DNA of 9,289 bases from Veillonella parvula (GCA_947096075.1 CAMUQE010000071.1:1-9289), one strand, 5' to 3'. Positions 1 to 6,359 are shown, counted from the first letter of the stretch. The notes: generated by a model not told the origin, from the sequence alone. Numbers and translations are program-made.

Positions 1-52
1 TTTTATGAATTTCATCAACTCATTCTTATATTGTTAATCTTATTCATTTTTA

Positions 53-475
53 TTAATTACACCTAACAATTGCAAATATAATAATACATCCAATAAAAAA
101 AGAGCCGAGGCTTCCAATGGCACAAAAAATTCCTACAAACCGCCAAATCATTCCCCATTTATTATCTTGGGTATTAAAAGAATACTGAGATAAATATGAA
201 AATAAACTAGTGTTCACTGCCAATATAGCACCGATAGCGTAAAACAATAATGCCCATGTAATACCTTGGATCCAACGTATATATTCAGTCGTTACAATAT
301 CACCTAGAAAAGCTAGTATAGCAATAGCCGCAGCACCATTAAGGAGTAATAAACCTTTTAATCCATTCACAGTATAACTTTCCATTAATTTTATTCCTGC
401 AACATCATATTCCGCCTTGATTTTTGCAATCTCAAGCTCCAAATTTTCTGGTATTTGTTGATTCCCTGTAGTCAT
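53..475 (-). CDS. Small three-helix membrane protein of unknown function
   Basis: I do not recognise this 140-residue protein. Residues 1-38 are hydrophilic and charged (ENLELEIAKIKAEYD) and could form an amphipathic or short coiled-coil segment. Three hydrophobic stretches follow, at about 40-58, 68-90 and 111-136, so it is very likely an inner-membrane protein with a cytoplasmic N-terminal region. There is no cleavable signal peptide and no catalytic motif that I can see. The start is supported by AAGGAG (minus strand, 491-486) about 10 nt before the ATG. It is transcribed away from the symporter across a 186-bp divergent gap. Nothing nearby explains its role, and no terminator is visible in the 52 bases beyond its stop. 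The gene is well supported; the function is unknown. Confidence 0.75.
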   Translation of the reverse strand: MTTGNQQIPENLELEIAKIKAEYDVAGIKLMESYTVNGLKGLLLLNGAAAIAILAFLGDIVTTEYIRWIQGITWALLFYAIGAILAVNTSLFSYLSQYSFNTQDNKWGMIWRFVGIFCAIGSLGSFFIGCIIIFAIVRCN

Positions 476-551
476 AATTTATCTTCTCCTTATCCAAAGA
501 AATACTAACCCTAATATAATTCTATTCTCCACTCAACAAGTAAACTCCTCT

Positions 552-580
552 TTGTATTATCCCCAGTTTTTATGGATAAT
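552..580 (+). promoter_or_regulatory. Tentative promoter of the SSS symporter
   Basis: TTGTAT (552-557) and GATAAT (575-580) are 17 bp apart, upstream of the symporter. This would give a leader of about 75 nt. Both boxes deviate from consensus. A second TTGATA at 591-596 has no good -10 partner. Confidence 0.35.
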
Positions 581-661
581 TAAACGATACTTGATATATG
601 CACCGCAAGTAGTAAGGATGAGTTAGTATCTCTAAATAATTTATAGTTTTGGAGGTGACTT

Positions 662-2080
662 ATGGAGGCTTTAACTATTATTTGGGTTATTGTTTGCGCC
701 TATTTATTACTGAATTTATTAGTCGGCGTGTATTGTCATATTCGTGTAAAAGATAGTACTGACTATCTACTCGCAGGTCGTCGTATTGGGGTTCTTATGA
801 CGGCAGGCACATTAGCAGCTACGGAAATCGGTGGTGGGAGTACCGTAGGTGTAGCAGCAAAAGCATATGGTTCTTGGGGTTTATCTGCAGGTTGGTACGT
901 AGTATCTGCAGGGATTGGTGTTATTCTCGTTGCTTTCATCGCACCGCTCTTACGGCGTGCCATGGCAACCACAGTGCCAGAGATCATCGGCCGTCGTTTC
1001 GGCGCGTCTAGCCATCTCATTACGTCTATTCTGTCCATGTTGGCAACGATTACATTAGCAGGCGTACAGATTACAGCAACTGCAACCATTATTAGCGTTC
1101 TCACAGGGCTTTCAACAGAACTCGCCATCCTCATCTGCGGCGCGGTACTCGTAATTTACACCATGTCCGGCGGTATGTGGAGCGTTACGATGACGGACGT
1201 TATCCATTTCTTCGTCCTTGTTGGGGGCTTCTCCCTCGCGGTGCCATTCGTATTGCACAATGTGGGCGGCTGGGAATCGGTAGTGGCGAAATTGCCACCT
1301 GAACAGTTAGGATTTACGAAGGTTGGTTGGAAAACCATCATCGGTCTCATCATTATGTACTTCATGACCTTCTCCACCGGCCAAGAATCCGTTCAACGGT
1401 ACTTTGCAGCGAAGGATGAAAGAACGGCCGTTCTCGGTTCTATCATTTGTGGTATTATCATGGCTCTATTCGCCTTCGTTCCAGCTGTATTGGGCCTCGT
1501 AGCATTGGCTGAATTCCCGAACATCGAAGCGAATAATGCGGTGGCAACGGTAGCGCTTAACCTCATGCCTCCTGTAATGGCAGGCTTCGTTATGGCTGCG
1601 GTCGTGTCGGCTACGCTTTCATCAGGCGCAGGCGACCTCTTAGGCGCCGCTACTGTATTTACCAAGGATATTGTGGAACATCATTTTGGTAAAAGCCTCA
1701 CTGACGCTCAGCTCACAAATTACAGTCGTCTGTGCGTGCTATTCCTCGGCATCATCGCCATCATCATCTCCCTCGTAAGCAAAGCCATCATTCCGATGCT
1801 CGTATTTGCTTTCACCATGAGATCCGCTGGCCCATTCGCCGCATTCCTACTTGGCCTCACTTGGAAAAATGCAACAGCTAGCGCCGGCATTTGGTCCATC
1901 GTGCTCGGCTCCATCGCAGGCGTGTACTGGGAATTCGTTGGCAATCCATATGGCATCATGTCCATCATCTTTGGTTCCATCGTGAGCCTCATCGTCTTTG
2001 TGGCTGTGGTGTTCATTGAAAGATCTATGGGTAAACCACCCGCTCCTCCGGCTATACCTGATGATGTAAAAGAAATATAA
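662..2080 (+). CDS. Sodium:solute symporter, SSS family (TC 2.A.21)
   Basis: A 472-residue integral membrane protein with about 13 hydrophobic segments. It should use the sodium gradient to import a small solute across the cytoplasmic membrane. Family marks are the first-helix region GTLAATEIGGGSTVG (49-63), the GGMWSVTMTDVIHFF signature (170-184) and the helix-8 motif SATLSSGAGDLL (316-327) followed by TVFTKDI. Aligned by eye to vSGLT and PutP, the Na2 sodium-site positions read A53, I56, A317, S320 and S321, the same residue types as in vSGLT, so sodium coupling is likely intact. The substrate cannot be assigned: the family covers proline, pantothenate, sugars, short organic acids and more. 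The start has GGAGGTGA (651-658) at normal spacing. It is a single-gene unit closed by a hairpin at 2148-2183. The C-terminal tail (458-472) is proline-rich and short. Confidence 0.93.
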   Translation: MEALTIIWVIVCAYLLLNLLVGVYCHIRVKDSTDYLLAGRRIGVLMTAGTLAATEIGGGSTVGVAAKAYGSWGLSAGWYVVSAGIGVILVAFIAPLLRRAMATTVPEIIGRRFGASSHLITSILSMLATITLAGVQITATATIISVLTGLSTELAILICGAVLVIYTMSGGMWSVTMTDVIHFFVLVGGFSLAVPFVLHNVGGWESVVAKLPPEQLGFTKVGWKTIIGLIIMYFMTFSTGQESVQRYFAAKDERTAVLGSIICGIIMALFAFVPAVLGLVALAEFPNIEANNAVATVALNLMPPVMAGFVMAAVVSATLSSGAGDLLGAATVFTKDIVEHHFGKSLTDAQLTNYSRLCVLFLGIIAIIISLVSKAIIPMLVFAFTMRSAGPFAAFLLGLTWKNATASAGIWSIVLGSIAGVYWEFVGNPYGIMSIIFGSIVSLIVFVAVVFIERSMGKPPAPPAIPDDVKEI

Positions 2081-2147
2081 TTAGTTTGTTATAATCTGTG
2101 ACTTAATAATAGACCTAAAAGTACTATAAAATTACAATTATAAAACC

Positions 2148-2183
2148 AAAAACTCCTATCGGTGAAAGCCAATAGGAGTTTTT
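2148..2183 (+). terminator. Rho-independent terminator after the symporter
   Basis: AAAAACTCCTAT (2148-2159) pairs with ATAGGAGTTTTT (2172-2183). An inner GG...CC stem closed by a GAAA loop extends it, and a T-rich tail runs to about 2190. It lies 68 nt past the symporter stop. Confidence 0.88.
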
Positions 2184-2237
2184 CTTATTTTACAATACCA
2201 TCATCAAACTGTATGCCATACACGTGTTCATCATAAT

Positions 2238-2266
2238 TTGACGATATATCATAACCTTACTATAAT
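2238..2266 (+). promoter_or_regulatory. Strong promoter of the antitoxin RNA
   Basis: TTGACG (2238-2243), a 17-bp spacer and a perfect TATAAT (2261-2266). This is the best sigma-A-type promoter in the window, yet no protein gene lies downstream on this strand. Transcription would begin near 2273-2274 and run towards the toxin gene on the other strand. Confidence 0.75.
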
Positions 2267-2273
2267 ATAAGAA

Positions 2274-2387
2274 GATAGTCAGACGAGTAGCTACGTCAGG
2301 CGCATCTCTAGTTACATAAAAACATGAAGAAATGGCCTTTCCGTTATCTAGTTACACTAGGCAACGGAGGGCTATTTGTCTTTTGTG
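2274..2387 (+). ncRNA. Putative antisense RNA antitoxin of a type I TA pair
   Basis: A predicted RNA of about 110 nt, from the start expected after the 2238-2266 promoter to the T-rich tail of the shared hairpin (ATTTGTCTTTT, 2374-2384). It is complementary to the 3' end of the toxin transcript: the stop codon, the last few codons and the whole terminator. This is the convergent, 3'-overlapping layout known for par/Fst and txpA/ratA. It can form a 5' stem from GACG (2282-2285) and CGTC (2294-2297). It also carries TCTAGTTACA twice (2307-2316 and 2347-2356), the second copy in the terminator loop region. No ribosome site is present. Ends are predicted from promoter and terminator only. Confidence 0.6.
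2332..2375. terminator. Bidirectional terminator shared by toxin mRNA and antitoxin RNA
   Basis: The core stem is CCGTT (2341-2345) with AACGG (2363-2367). Inside it CTAG/CTAG (2348-2351, 2357-2360) can pair around a small loop. Outside it TTTC/GRGG-type and GG/CT pairs with a one-base bulge extend the stem to about 2332/2375. The plus strand continues into ATTTGTCTTTT and the minus strand into CCATTTCTTC, so it can stop transcription both ways. It overlaps the toxin stop codon. Confidence 0.7.
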
Positions 2388-2473
2388 AGACAAATAAGCG
2401 CTATTAATGCCCCAAAGGCAATAACCACAGTTATTACCTGTAATAAGAGCATGATTAATTCATAATCACTCAT
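2372..2473 (-). CDS. Putative holin-like type I toxin, 33 residues
   Basis: A tiny gene too short for usual ORF calls. Its product starts MSDYELIMLLL, has one hydrophobic helix (about residues 6-29), and ends in a short charged tail, LTKDK. This is the pattern of the putative holin-like toxin (Hol_Tox) and TxpA/Fst group: acidic and aromatic start (SDYE), a single membrane span, lysine-rich end. Such peptides insert in the inner membrane and depolarise or stall the cell when not repressed. A very strong ribosome site, AAGGGGGGGA (minus strand, 2490-2481), sits 8 nt before the ATG and can be hidden in a hairpin with upstream pyrimidines. The stop codon lies inside the terminator shared with the convergent antisense RNA. 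Family membership is judged from shape and motif; toxicity is inferred from the family. Confidence 0.75.
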   Translation of the reverse strand: MSDYELIMLLLQVITVVIAFGALIALICLTKDK

Positions 2474-2482
2474 AGGCTTATC

Positions 2483-2506
2483 CCCCCCTTCAAAAACGAA
2501 GAGAGA
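2483..2506 (-). promoter_or_regulatory. Hairpin sequestering the toxin ribosome binding site
   Basis: In the toxin leader, read on the minus strand, TCTCTCTTC (2506-2498) can pair with all nine bases of GAAGGGGGG (2491-2483). This uses three U-G wobbles and a six-base GTTTTT loop. The right arm contains most of the Shine-Dalgarno run, so ribosome access should be limited. Leader structures that block translation are common among type I toxin mRNAs. A second candidate pairing partner, TCCCTCTT (2587-2580), would matter only if transcription starts further upstream. Confidence 0.6.
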
Positions 2507-2531
2507 CCCAACCTCATCTGACTATCCTAAC

Positions 2532-2560
2532 TCTATACACTAAGGCATTCATGAACGCAA
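2532..2560 (-). promoter_or_regulatory. Candidate promoter of the toxin mRNA
   Basis: On the minus strand TTGCGT (2560-2555) and TATAGA (2537-2532) are 17 bp apart. The start would fall near 2526, giving a leader of about 53 nt and an mRNA of about 200 nt. The boxes are weaker than those of the antitoxin promoter, as expected for a repressed toxin. An alternative is TATAAT at 2642-2637 with a poor -35, which would give a leader of about 155 nt. Confidence 0.45.
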
Positions 2561-2862
2561 TCTCTTCCTTGCCCTTTACAAGAGGGACCAAAGACGGACG
2601 AATCTAATCAAAAATGCCGGTCGTCATGATTATTACATTATACATACAACATCCTTTTACTATAAAACTATATATACACACTAACCTATATACTGCTGTA
2701 CATTTATTTAATAACCGCCACTATATTAATACTGCACCTTGATACTACACCTTGAAACTACATTTTGAATCAGCACAACAACACTAAGAACGATACGTAA
2801 TCTATACCTATTGTAACATTAAGACTTGTTTGTAATACAGGAACTATAATATAGGTATATAA
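2561..2862. other. AT-rich gene-free stretch
   Basis: No plausible coding frame with a ribosome site is visible on either strand. It holds the alternative upstream TATAAT for the toxin (minus, 2642-2637), a degenerate 13-bp tandem repeat (2732-2770) and a 9-bp inverted repeat TATACCTAT (2803-2811) / ATAGGTATA (2851-2859). A plus-strand TATAAT at 2845-2850 has no -35 at proper spacing. I see no transposase remnant, tRNA or CRISPR repeat. Confidence 0.6.
2732..2770. repeat. Three degenerate 13-bp tandem repeats
   Basis: The units are CTGCACCTTGATA (2732-2744), CTACACCTTGAAA (2745-2757) and CTACATTTTGAAT (2758-2770). Adjacent units differ at two to three positions. The function is unknown; it could be a decayed slippage repeat or clustered binding sites. 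Confidence 0.7.
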
Positions 2863-2899
2863 TAAGGGCTTTACCCCACCCATTGGGGTAAAGCCCTTA
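2863..2899 (-). terminator. Terminator after the dcuC-like gene
   Basis: A perfect 16-bp stem: TAAGGGCTTTACCCCA (2863-2878) pairs with 2884-2899 around a CCCAT loop. In the minus direction it is followed by TTATTATATA, only moderately T-rich. It lies about 110 nt past the carrier's stop codon. The plus strand has a weaker tail (ATTATTCG). Confidence 0.75.
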
Positions 2900-3010
2900 A
2901 TTATTCGTGTATTAAATTATCAATTATCCAAAATAGATTAAATTGTAATCCAGGCTTATTACTGACTAATCTAATAGCTATCTAGGCTATCAATGCCTAT
3001 TTAACAGAAA

Positions 3011-4372
3011 TTAGTGAATAATCCAGATAGCAATTGTACTCGTAATGAAAGTAACGATTACAGGTACGCTTGTACGTTTTACAAGGTCGAAGCTAGAGAT
3101 GTTTGCGATACCAGCTACAGCGATCATAACAGCACTGATTGGACTGAGTAGACGGCCTACACTAGCTGCGTTTTGCATGCCAAGAAGGATTGTTGTGGCA
3201 TTACCGCCAAGGTCAGCTGCAAAGTTTGGAACTAGTGGAGCGAAGGCGAACATAGACGCAACGCCAGAGCCCATTACAACACTTAAACCAGTGATAATTG
3301 TAGATACAATAACACCTACTACGTCAGCGGAGATAGCAAGGCCTTGAATAGCGGCAACGAATTCTTTCACAATGCCTAGGGAAGTCAAACCGAATGCAAA
3401 TGTTTCACCAGCAACGATCAATGTTACAGTATTTGCAAATTGATCGCCCATGCCTTTGAAGAAGATTTGGATGCTAGCCGCCATTTTGCGGAAGTCACGA
3501 TGACGGATGAGTTCACAACCCATAGCGATAAACAAGCTAAGGAACATCGCAAGGTTTACGTTCATCTTAACGCCTTGAATAGCATAGTCGCTGAAGCCAA
3601 GAATAAAGATTAATGGTAACAATGGTAAGAAAATATAAGGTAACGGACCGACTTCAAGCTCATCCGTTTTATGCTCTTCTACATATTCTGCAGGGATGTG
3701 GCCAGATTTTTTATCCATGTATTTTTGCCAGATGAAGTGAGCAATAGCCGCCATCAAGCCACAGATAATATAGACTTTCAACTGATACCCTACAAAATAT
3801 TCATGAACTGGCATGTTTACTGTTTTGGATACGAGTAATGTAGTAGCGGATGCAGGACCGATATCAAGTAAGTGACCAGTCGCAACAGCTGCCGCAGCAC
3901 CGACAGGACTAACACCTAAGCGCACAAGGATTGGGAAGATTGTCACCATCATGAGCATCGCAAGGCCGGAAGCACTTGGAATAACTAGGGACATGAACAT
4001 ATTTAGGATAAATGTAAGCGCCATTACGAGGTACGCAGATTTCATTTTACCAAGTGGTTTAATAGCCGTTACAACGAGGCGAGAGCTGGCACCGATGTGG
4101 TCCATGTACTTGGCGAAACCAGTACAAGTCATGATCATGAGACCAAGGTTGGCCGCATCTTTAGCAGTGGTAATGTTAATAAATTCAAAAGCATCAAAGA
4201 AAAGAACCCCTGTGGATTTCTTCGCTTCTACGAAAGATGTCGTGTAGCCTAAGAAGTACGCTGCGAACATCATAATAAGACCGCCTAACAATAATACGGT
4301 TTGCGCTTTAAATTTCTTAATAACAAGCGCCCCCGTAATGACGATGACCAATAAACAAACTAACAAATTCAT
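3011..4372 (-). CDS. DcuC-family C4-dicarboxylate carrier
   Basis: A 453-residue inner-membrane protein with about a dozen hydrophobic segments. It resembles E. coli DcuC along its length: LGLMIMTCTGFAKYMDHIGA (77-96), SLVIPSASGLAMLMM (128-142), KGMGDQFANTVTLIVAGETF (306-325), NAASVGRLLSPISAV (401-415) and the near-identical end motif FDLVKRTSVPV (428-438). DcuC proteins move fumarate, malate, aspartate or succinate, often by exchange or as succinate efflux during anaerobic growth. I chose the ATG at 4372 because GGAGG (4385-4381) lies 8 nt upstream; the frame-extending ATG at 4387 would put that site inside the gene. It begins 29 nt after the M20 hydrolase, so the two are almost surely cotranscribed. 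The exact substrate is not determined by sequence, and in this family a non-dicarboxylate substrate is possible. Confidence 0.88.
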   Translation of the reverse strand: MNLLVCLLVIVITGALVIKKFKAQTVLLLGGLIMMFAAYFLGYTTSFVEAKKSTGVLFFDAFEFINITTAKDAANLGLMIMTCTGFAKYMDHIGASSRLVVTAIKPLGKMKSAYLVMALTFILNMFMSLVIPSASGLAMLMMVTIFPILVRLGVSPVGAAAAVATGHLLDIGPASATTLLVSKTVNMPVHEYFVGYQLKVYIICGLMAAIAHFIWQKYMDKKSGHIPAEYVEEHKTDELEVGPLPYIFLPLLPLIFILGFSDYAIQGVKMNVNLAMFLSLFIAMGCELIRHRDFRKMAASIQIFFKGMGDQFANTVTLIVAGETFAFGLTSLGIVKEFVAAIQGLAISADVVGVIVSTIITGLSVVMGSGVASMFAFAPLVPNFAADLGGNATTILLGMQNAASVGRLLSPISAVMIAVAGIANISSFDLVKRTSVPVIVTFITSTIAIWIIH

Positions 4373-4401
4373 ACAGTGTCCCTCCATTTACAACACAATA
4401 C

Positions 4402-5562
4402 TTAGAAGTTTTCCTTCGCTTGTTTGAAATCCTCTTTGATTTTTTCTAACAAGCCTGGTGTTTCAAGGATTTCCTCAACAGATAAAGCAATGCCCTTCGC
4501 GCCATACATGATAGCGTCCTCAGCGAGCTGGCTTTTACCATTGTCTAACCATTCTTGAGAATGACTAGTTACGCCTTTGCCTACGAATTTCACGCGCAAA
4601 CAAGCACCTGGCACGCGGAACGTCACGCTAGAGAAATCGGTGGATCCCGTTACCTTGCGAGGCTCAGAAATCTCTGGGGCCCCTACTTTTTCTGCATTTT
4701 TTAAAAGTATATCGTTCAAGGTTTGTACATTGACTTTGTTGTCATACGCCTTAACCTCTTCCCATTCCATGGTAGCGCCCACCTGTAACGCAGCACCTTG
4801 CGCCACGTCTTTCACACGAGCCACAACCTCGTCAAGACGAATGCGACTAGAGGAACGAATATACCATTGAGTGCACGCATAATCTGGAACGATGTTCGCC
4901 GCCTTGCCCCCATCAGTGATGATTCCGTGCATGCGAACCTCAGTCGGCACGTGCTCGCGCAAGTACTCCATGCCGTTGAAGAACAACAACACCGCATCAA
5001 GAGCGCTGATGCCCTTTTCTGGAGCAATCGCCGCATGAGCAGACTTGCCGTGGAACTTGATATTCACGAGATTCAATGCCAAAGACTTGCCGTCTACCGT
5101 TGTCGTATCGCTGCCGTGCATCATGAAAGCCAGGTCTAAATCGTCAAACACGCCTTCACGAGCCATAACGAGCTTGCCGCTAGCCGTTTCCTCTGCAGGC
5201 GTACCGTACACAACTAACGTGCAAGGCGCCTTTAACGTGCGTTTCAAGGCGATCGCCGCCGTACAGATGGATGGACCTTGTAAATTGTGACCACACGCAT
5301 GGCCCAAGCCCTCAAGAGCATCGTACTCGCAAAGCAAACCAATCTTAGGACCACCACCGTTTACGTGGTACACCGCTCTAAAGGCAGTCTTCAGACCACT
5401 TACCTCGTGGTCCACGGCGAAACCTTCCTTCTCTAATAAATTCGTCAACAACTCATGGGCTTGGAACTCTTCGTTCCCCAGCTCAGGATGATCGAAAATG
5501 AAATCGTTCAACTCCTTCATGGGCTGTCTTAATGCTTCAATCTCTTGTAAAAGCTGACTCAT
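4402..5562 (-). CDS. M20 amidohydrolase, AbgB / PM20D2-like
   Basis: A 386-residue cytoplasmic metal-dependent hydrolase that should cleave an amide or peptide bond of a small N-acyl compound. Motifs in order: CEYDALEGLGHACGHNLQG (78-96), TPAEE (121-125), MMHG (147-150), HGKSAHAAIAPEKGISALDA (171-190, start of the dimerisation domain), GSTDFSS (306-312) and TSHSQEW (332-338). Likely metal ligands by family alignment are C90, H92, E125, H149 and H334, with E124 as catalytic base; none is missing. The CGHNLQG form places it near AbgB (p-aminobenzoyl-glutamate hydrolase) and PM20D2 rather than classical hippurate hydrolases. No AbgA or AbgT partner is present; a DcuC-type carrier follows 29 nt later. 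The start at 5562 is set by GGAGGT (5572-5567); the ATGs further upstream have no ribosome site. An IclR-like palindrome precedes it. The substrate is unknown. Confidence 0.88.
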   Translation of the reverse strand: MSQLLQEIEALRQPMKELNDFIFDHPELGNEEFQAHELLTNLLEKEGFAVDHEVSGLKTAFRAVYHVNGGGPKIGLLCEYDALEGLGHACGHNLQGPSICTAAIALKRTLKAPCTLVVYGTPAEETASGKLVMAREGVFDDLDLAFMMHGSDTTTVDGKSLALNLVNIKFHGKSAHAAIAPEKGISALDAVLLFFNGMEYLREHVPTEVRMHGIITDGGKAANIVPDYACTQWYIRSSSRIRLDEVVARVKDVAQGAALQVGATMEWEEVKAYDNKVNVQTLNDILLKNAEKVGAPEISEPRKVTGSTDFSSVTFRVPGACLRVKFVGKGVTSHSQEWLDNGKSQLAEDAIMYGAKGIALSVEEILETPGLLEKIKEDFKQAKENF

Positions 5563-5620
5563 TTCTACCTCCAACATACACACTATAAAAACCTAACTTT
5601 ATCTTCAATACATATAAGTG

Positions 5621-5644
5621 TTCCACATAACGGAATATCATTCC
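5621..5644. promoter_or_regulatory. Candidate IclR-type operator upstream of the M20 gene
   Basis: GGAATATCATTCC (5632-5644) is a palindrome with 5-bp arms and a 3-bp centre. It resembles the E. coli IclR/AllR type site (TGGAA...TTCCA). A second half-site, TTCC at 5621-5624, forms TTCC-N7-GGAA with the left arm. It lies in the 104-bp gap between the regulator and the hydrolase. On the minus strand TATTAT (5651-5646) just upstream could be a -10 box, but I find no convincing -35. Confidence 0.5.
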
Positions 5645-5666
5645 ATATAATAGGTAAAAAATAAAA

Positions 5667-6359
5667 TTATAAGGTAGCCCCCATTTGTTTAGAAATGGTT
5701 TGACCTAATGCCATCATGACAGATAGATACTCTTTGACACGGTCTTCCGTGTAGTCTCCGATAGGACCAGATATGGTCATCACCGCCTCCAGCTTATTGC
5801 CAAAGGAGAAGATAGGCACTGCCATCGATGCCGCATCAGGCACGCGATTACCTCGTGTTACCACATACCCATCATGACGAATTTGGGCGCTTTCACTAGT
5901 ACTCATATCGGTATCCTTGAAGTCCCCTAGATAGGCCCCAAAAATCTTGCCCGCCGCCCCTTTAAAGATAGGATACACCGTGCCAATCTTGATGTCGTTA
6001 CGCAAGGGTTTGTCCGCCGCAACGCGCTCGATACAGATGCGATAATCGCCCTGCGCCAAGAATAAATTCACGGACTGCTGCAACTGATCGCGAATAGCCA
6101 CCATATATGGCTGCGCAATGGCACGCACATCCAACGACGTAAGGAAGGACTTTGCCATAGGCAAAACGCCCCAAGACAACTGATACTTCTTGTCCCTATT
6201 GAACTCAACCCAATGATGCGCCTCAAAGGTCTTGAGCAACCGATGGACCGTCGGCTTCGGCAACGCCGTCGCATTCGCCAACTCAGTCACCCCAAGCGGG
6301 CCCGCCTCTAACAATCTGAGTATCTCAATACCACGCTCTATTGATTGAACCATATTCAT
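5667..6359 (-). CDS. IclR-family transcriptional regulator
   Basis: About 230 residues with the usual two parts. The N-terminal winged helix-turn-helix follows SIERGIEILRLLE: VTELANATALPKPTVHRLLK (24-43) is the recognition unit. The C-terminal part is the IclR effector domain, with FKGAAGKIFGAYL, DAASMAVPIF and MTISGP motifs. Such proteins bind a small acid or degradation product and switch neighbouring catabolic operons. Its place just upstream of, and in line with, the M20-DcuC pair makes those genes its likely targets, and the palindrome at 5632-5644 its likely site. The start is uncertain: TTG 6365, ATG 6359 and ATG 6353 are in frame, and none has a proper Shine-Dalgarno, only a weak GGA; the family usually begins close to VQSIERG. 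The protein is slightly shorter than many family members. No clear promoter is seen upstream. Confidence 0.88.
   Translation of the reverse strand: MNMVQSIERGIEILRLLEAGPLGVTELANATALPKPTVHRLLKTFEAHHWVEFNRDKKYQLSWGVLPMAKSFLTSLDVRAIAQPYMVAIRDQLQQSVNLFLAQGDYRICIERVAADKPLRNDIKIGTVYPIFKGAAGKIFGAYLGDFKDTDMSTSESAQIRHDGYVVTRGNRVPDAASMAVPIFSFGNKLEAVMTISGPIGDYTEDRVKEYLSVMMALGQTISKQMGATL

Larger units (their letters stand above)
2274..2526. repeat. Inverted repeat marking both RNA 5' ends of the TA locus
   Basis: GATAGTCAGACGAG (plus, 2274-2287) matches GATAGTCAGATGAG (minus, 2526-2513) at 13 of 14 positions. Each copy lies 5-7 nt after a -10 box, so both predicted transcripts begin with nearly the same sequence. 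Because the copies are inverted in the DNA, the two RNA segments are alike and not complementary. Confidence 0.7.

Noticed and set aside
490..507. Similar strings TATCCAAAGAAATACTA (upstream of the gene at 53-475) and TATCCAAAGAAACATACTA (upstream of the iclR-like gene, 6359-6377)
   Set aside because: The match is short, overlaps different positions relative to the start codons, and can be chance in AT-rich leaders.
2324..2407. Plus-strand frame of 27 codons (MKKWPFRYLVTL...) inside the antitoxin RNA
   Set aside because: It has no ribosome site, runs through the terminator hairpin and is antisense to the toxin gene; its openness follows from the overlap.
2845..2899. Plus-strand TATAAT followed by the 16-bp hairpin as a possible tiny RNA gene
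   Set aside because: There is no -35 box at acceptable spacing, and the product would be under 50 nt; the hairpin is explained as the dcuC terminator.
4373..4387. Five extra N-terminal residues on the DcuC-like protein
   Set aside because: These codons contain the GGAGG ribosome site of the downstream ATG at 4372.
4798..5290. Several open frames opposite the AbgB-like gene
   Set aside because: They are shadows of a well-conserved enzyme gene, with no ribosome sites and no recognisable motifs.
5584..5610. TTGAAG-15-TATAGT as promoter of the AbgB-like gene (minus strand)
   Set aside because: The spacer is too short and the start would fall almost on the ribosome site.
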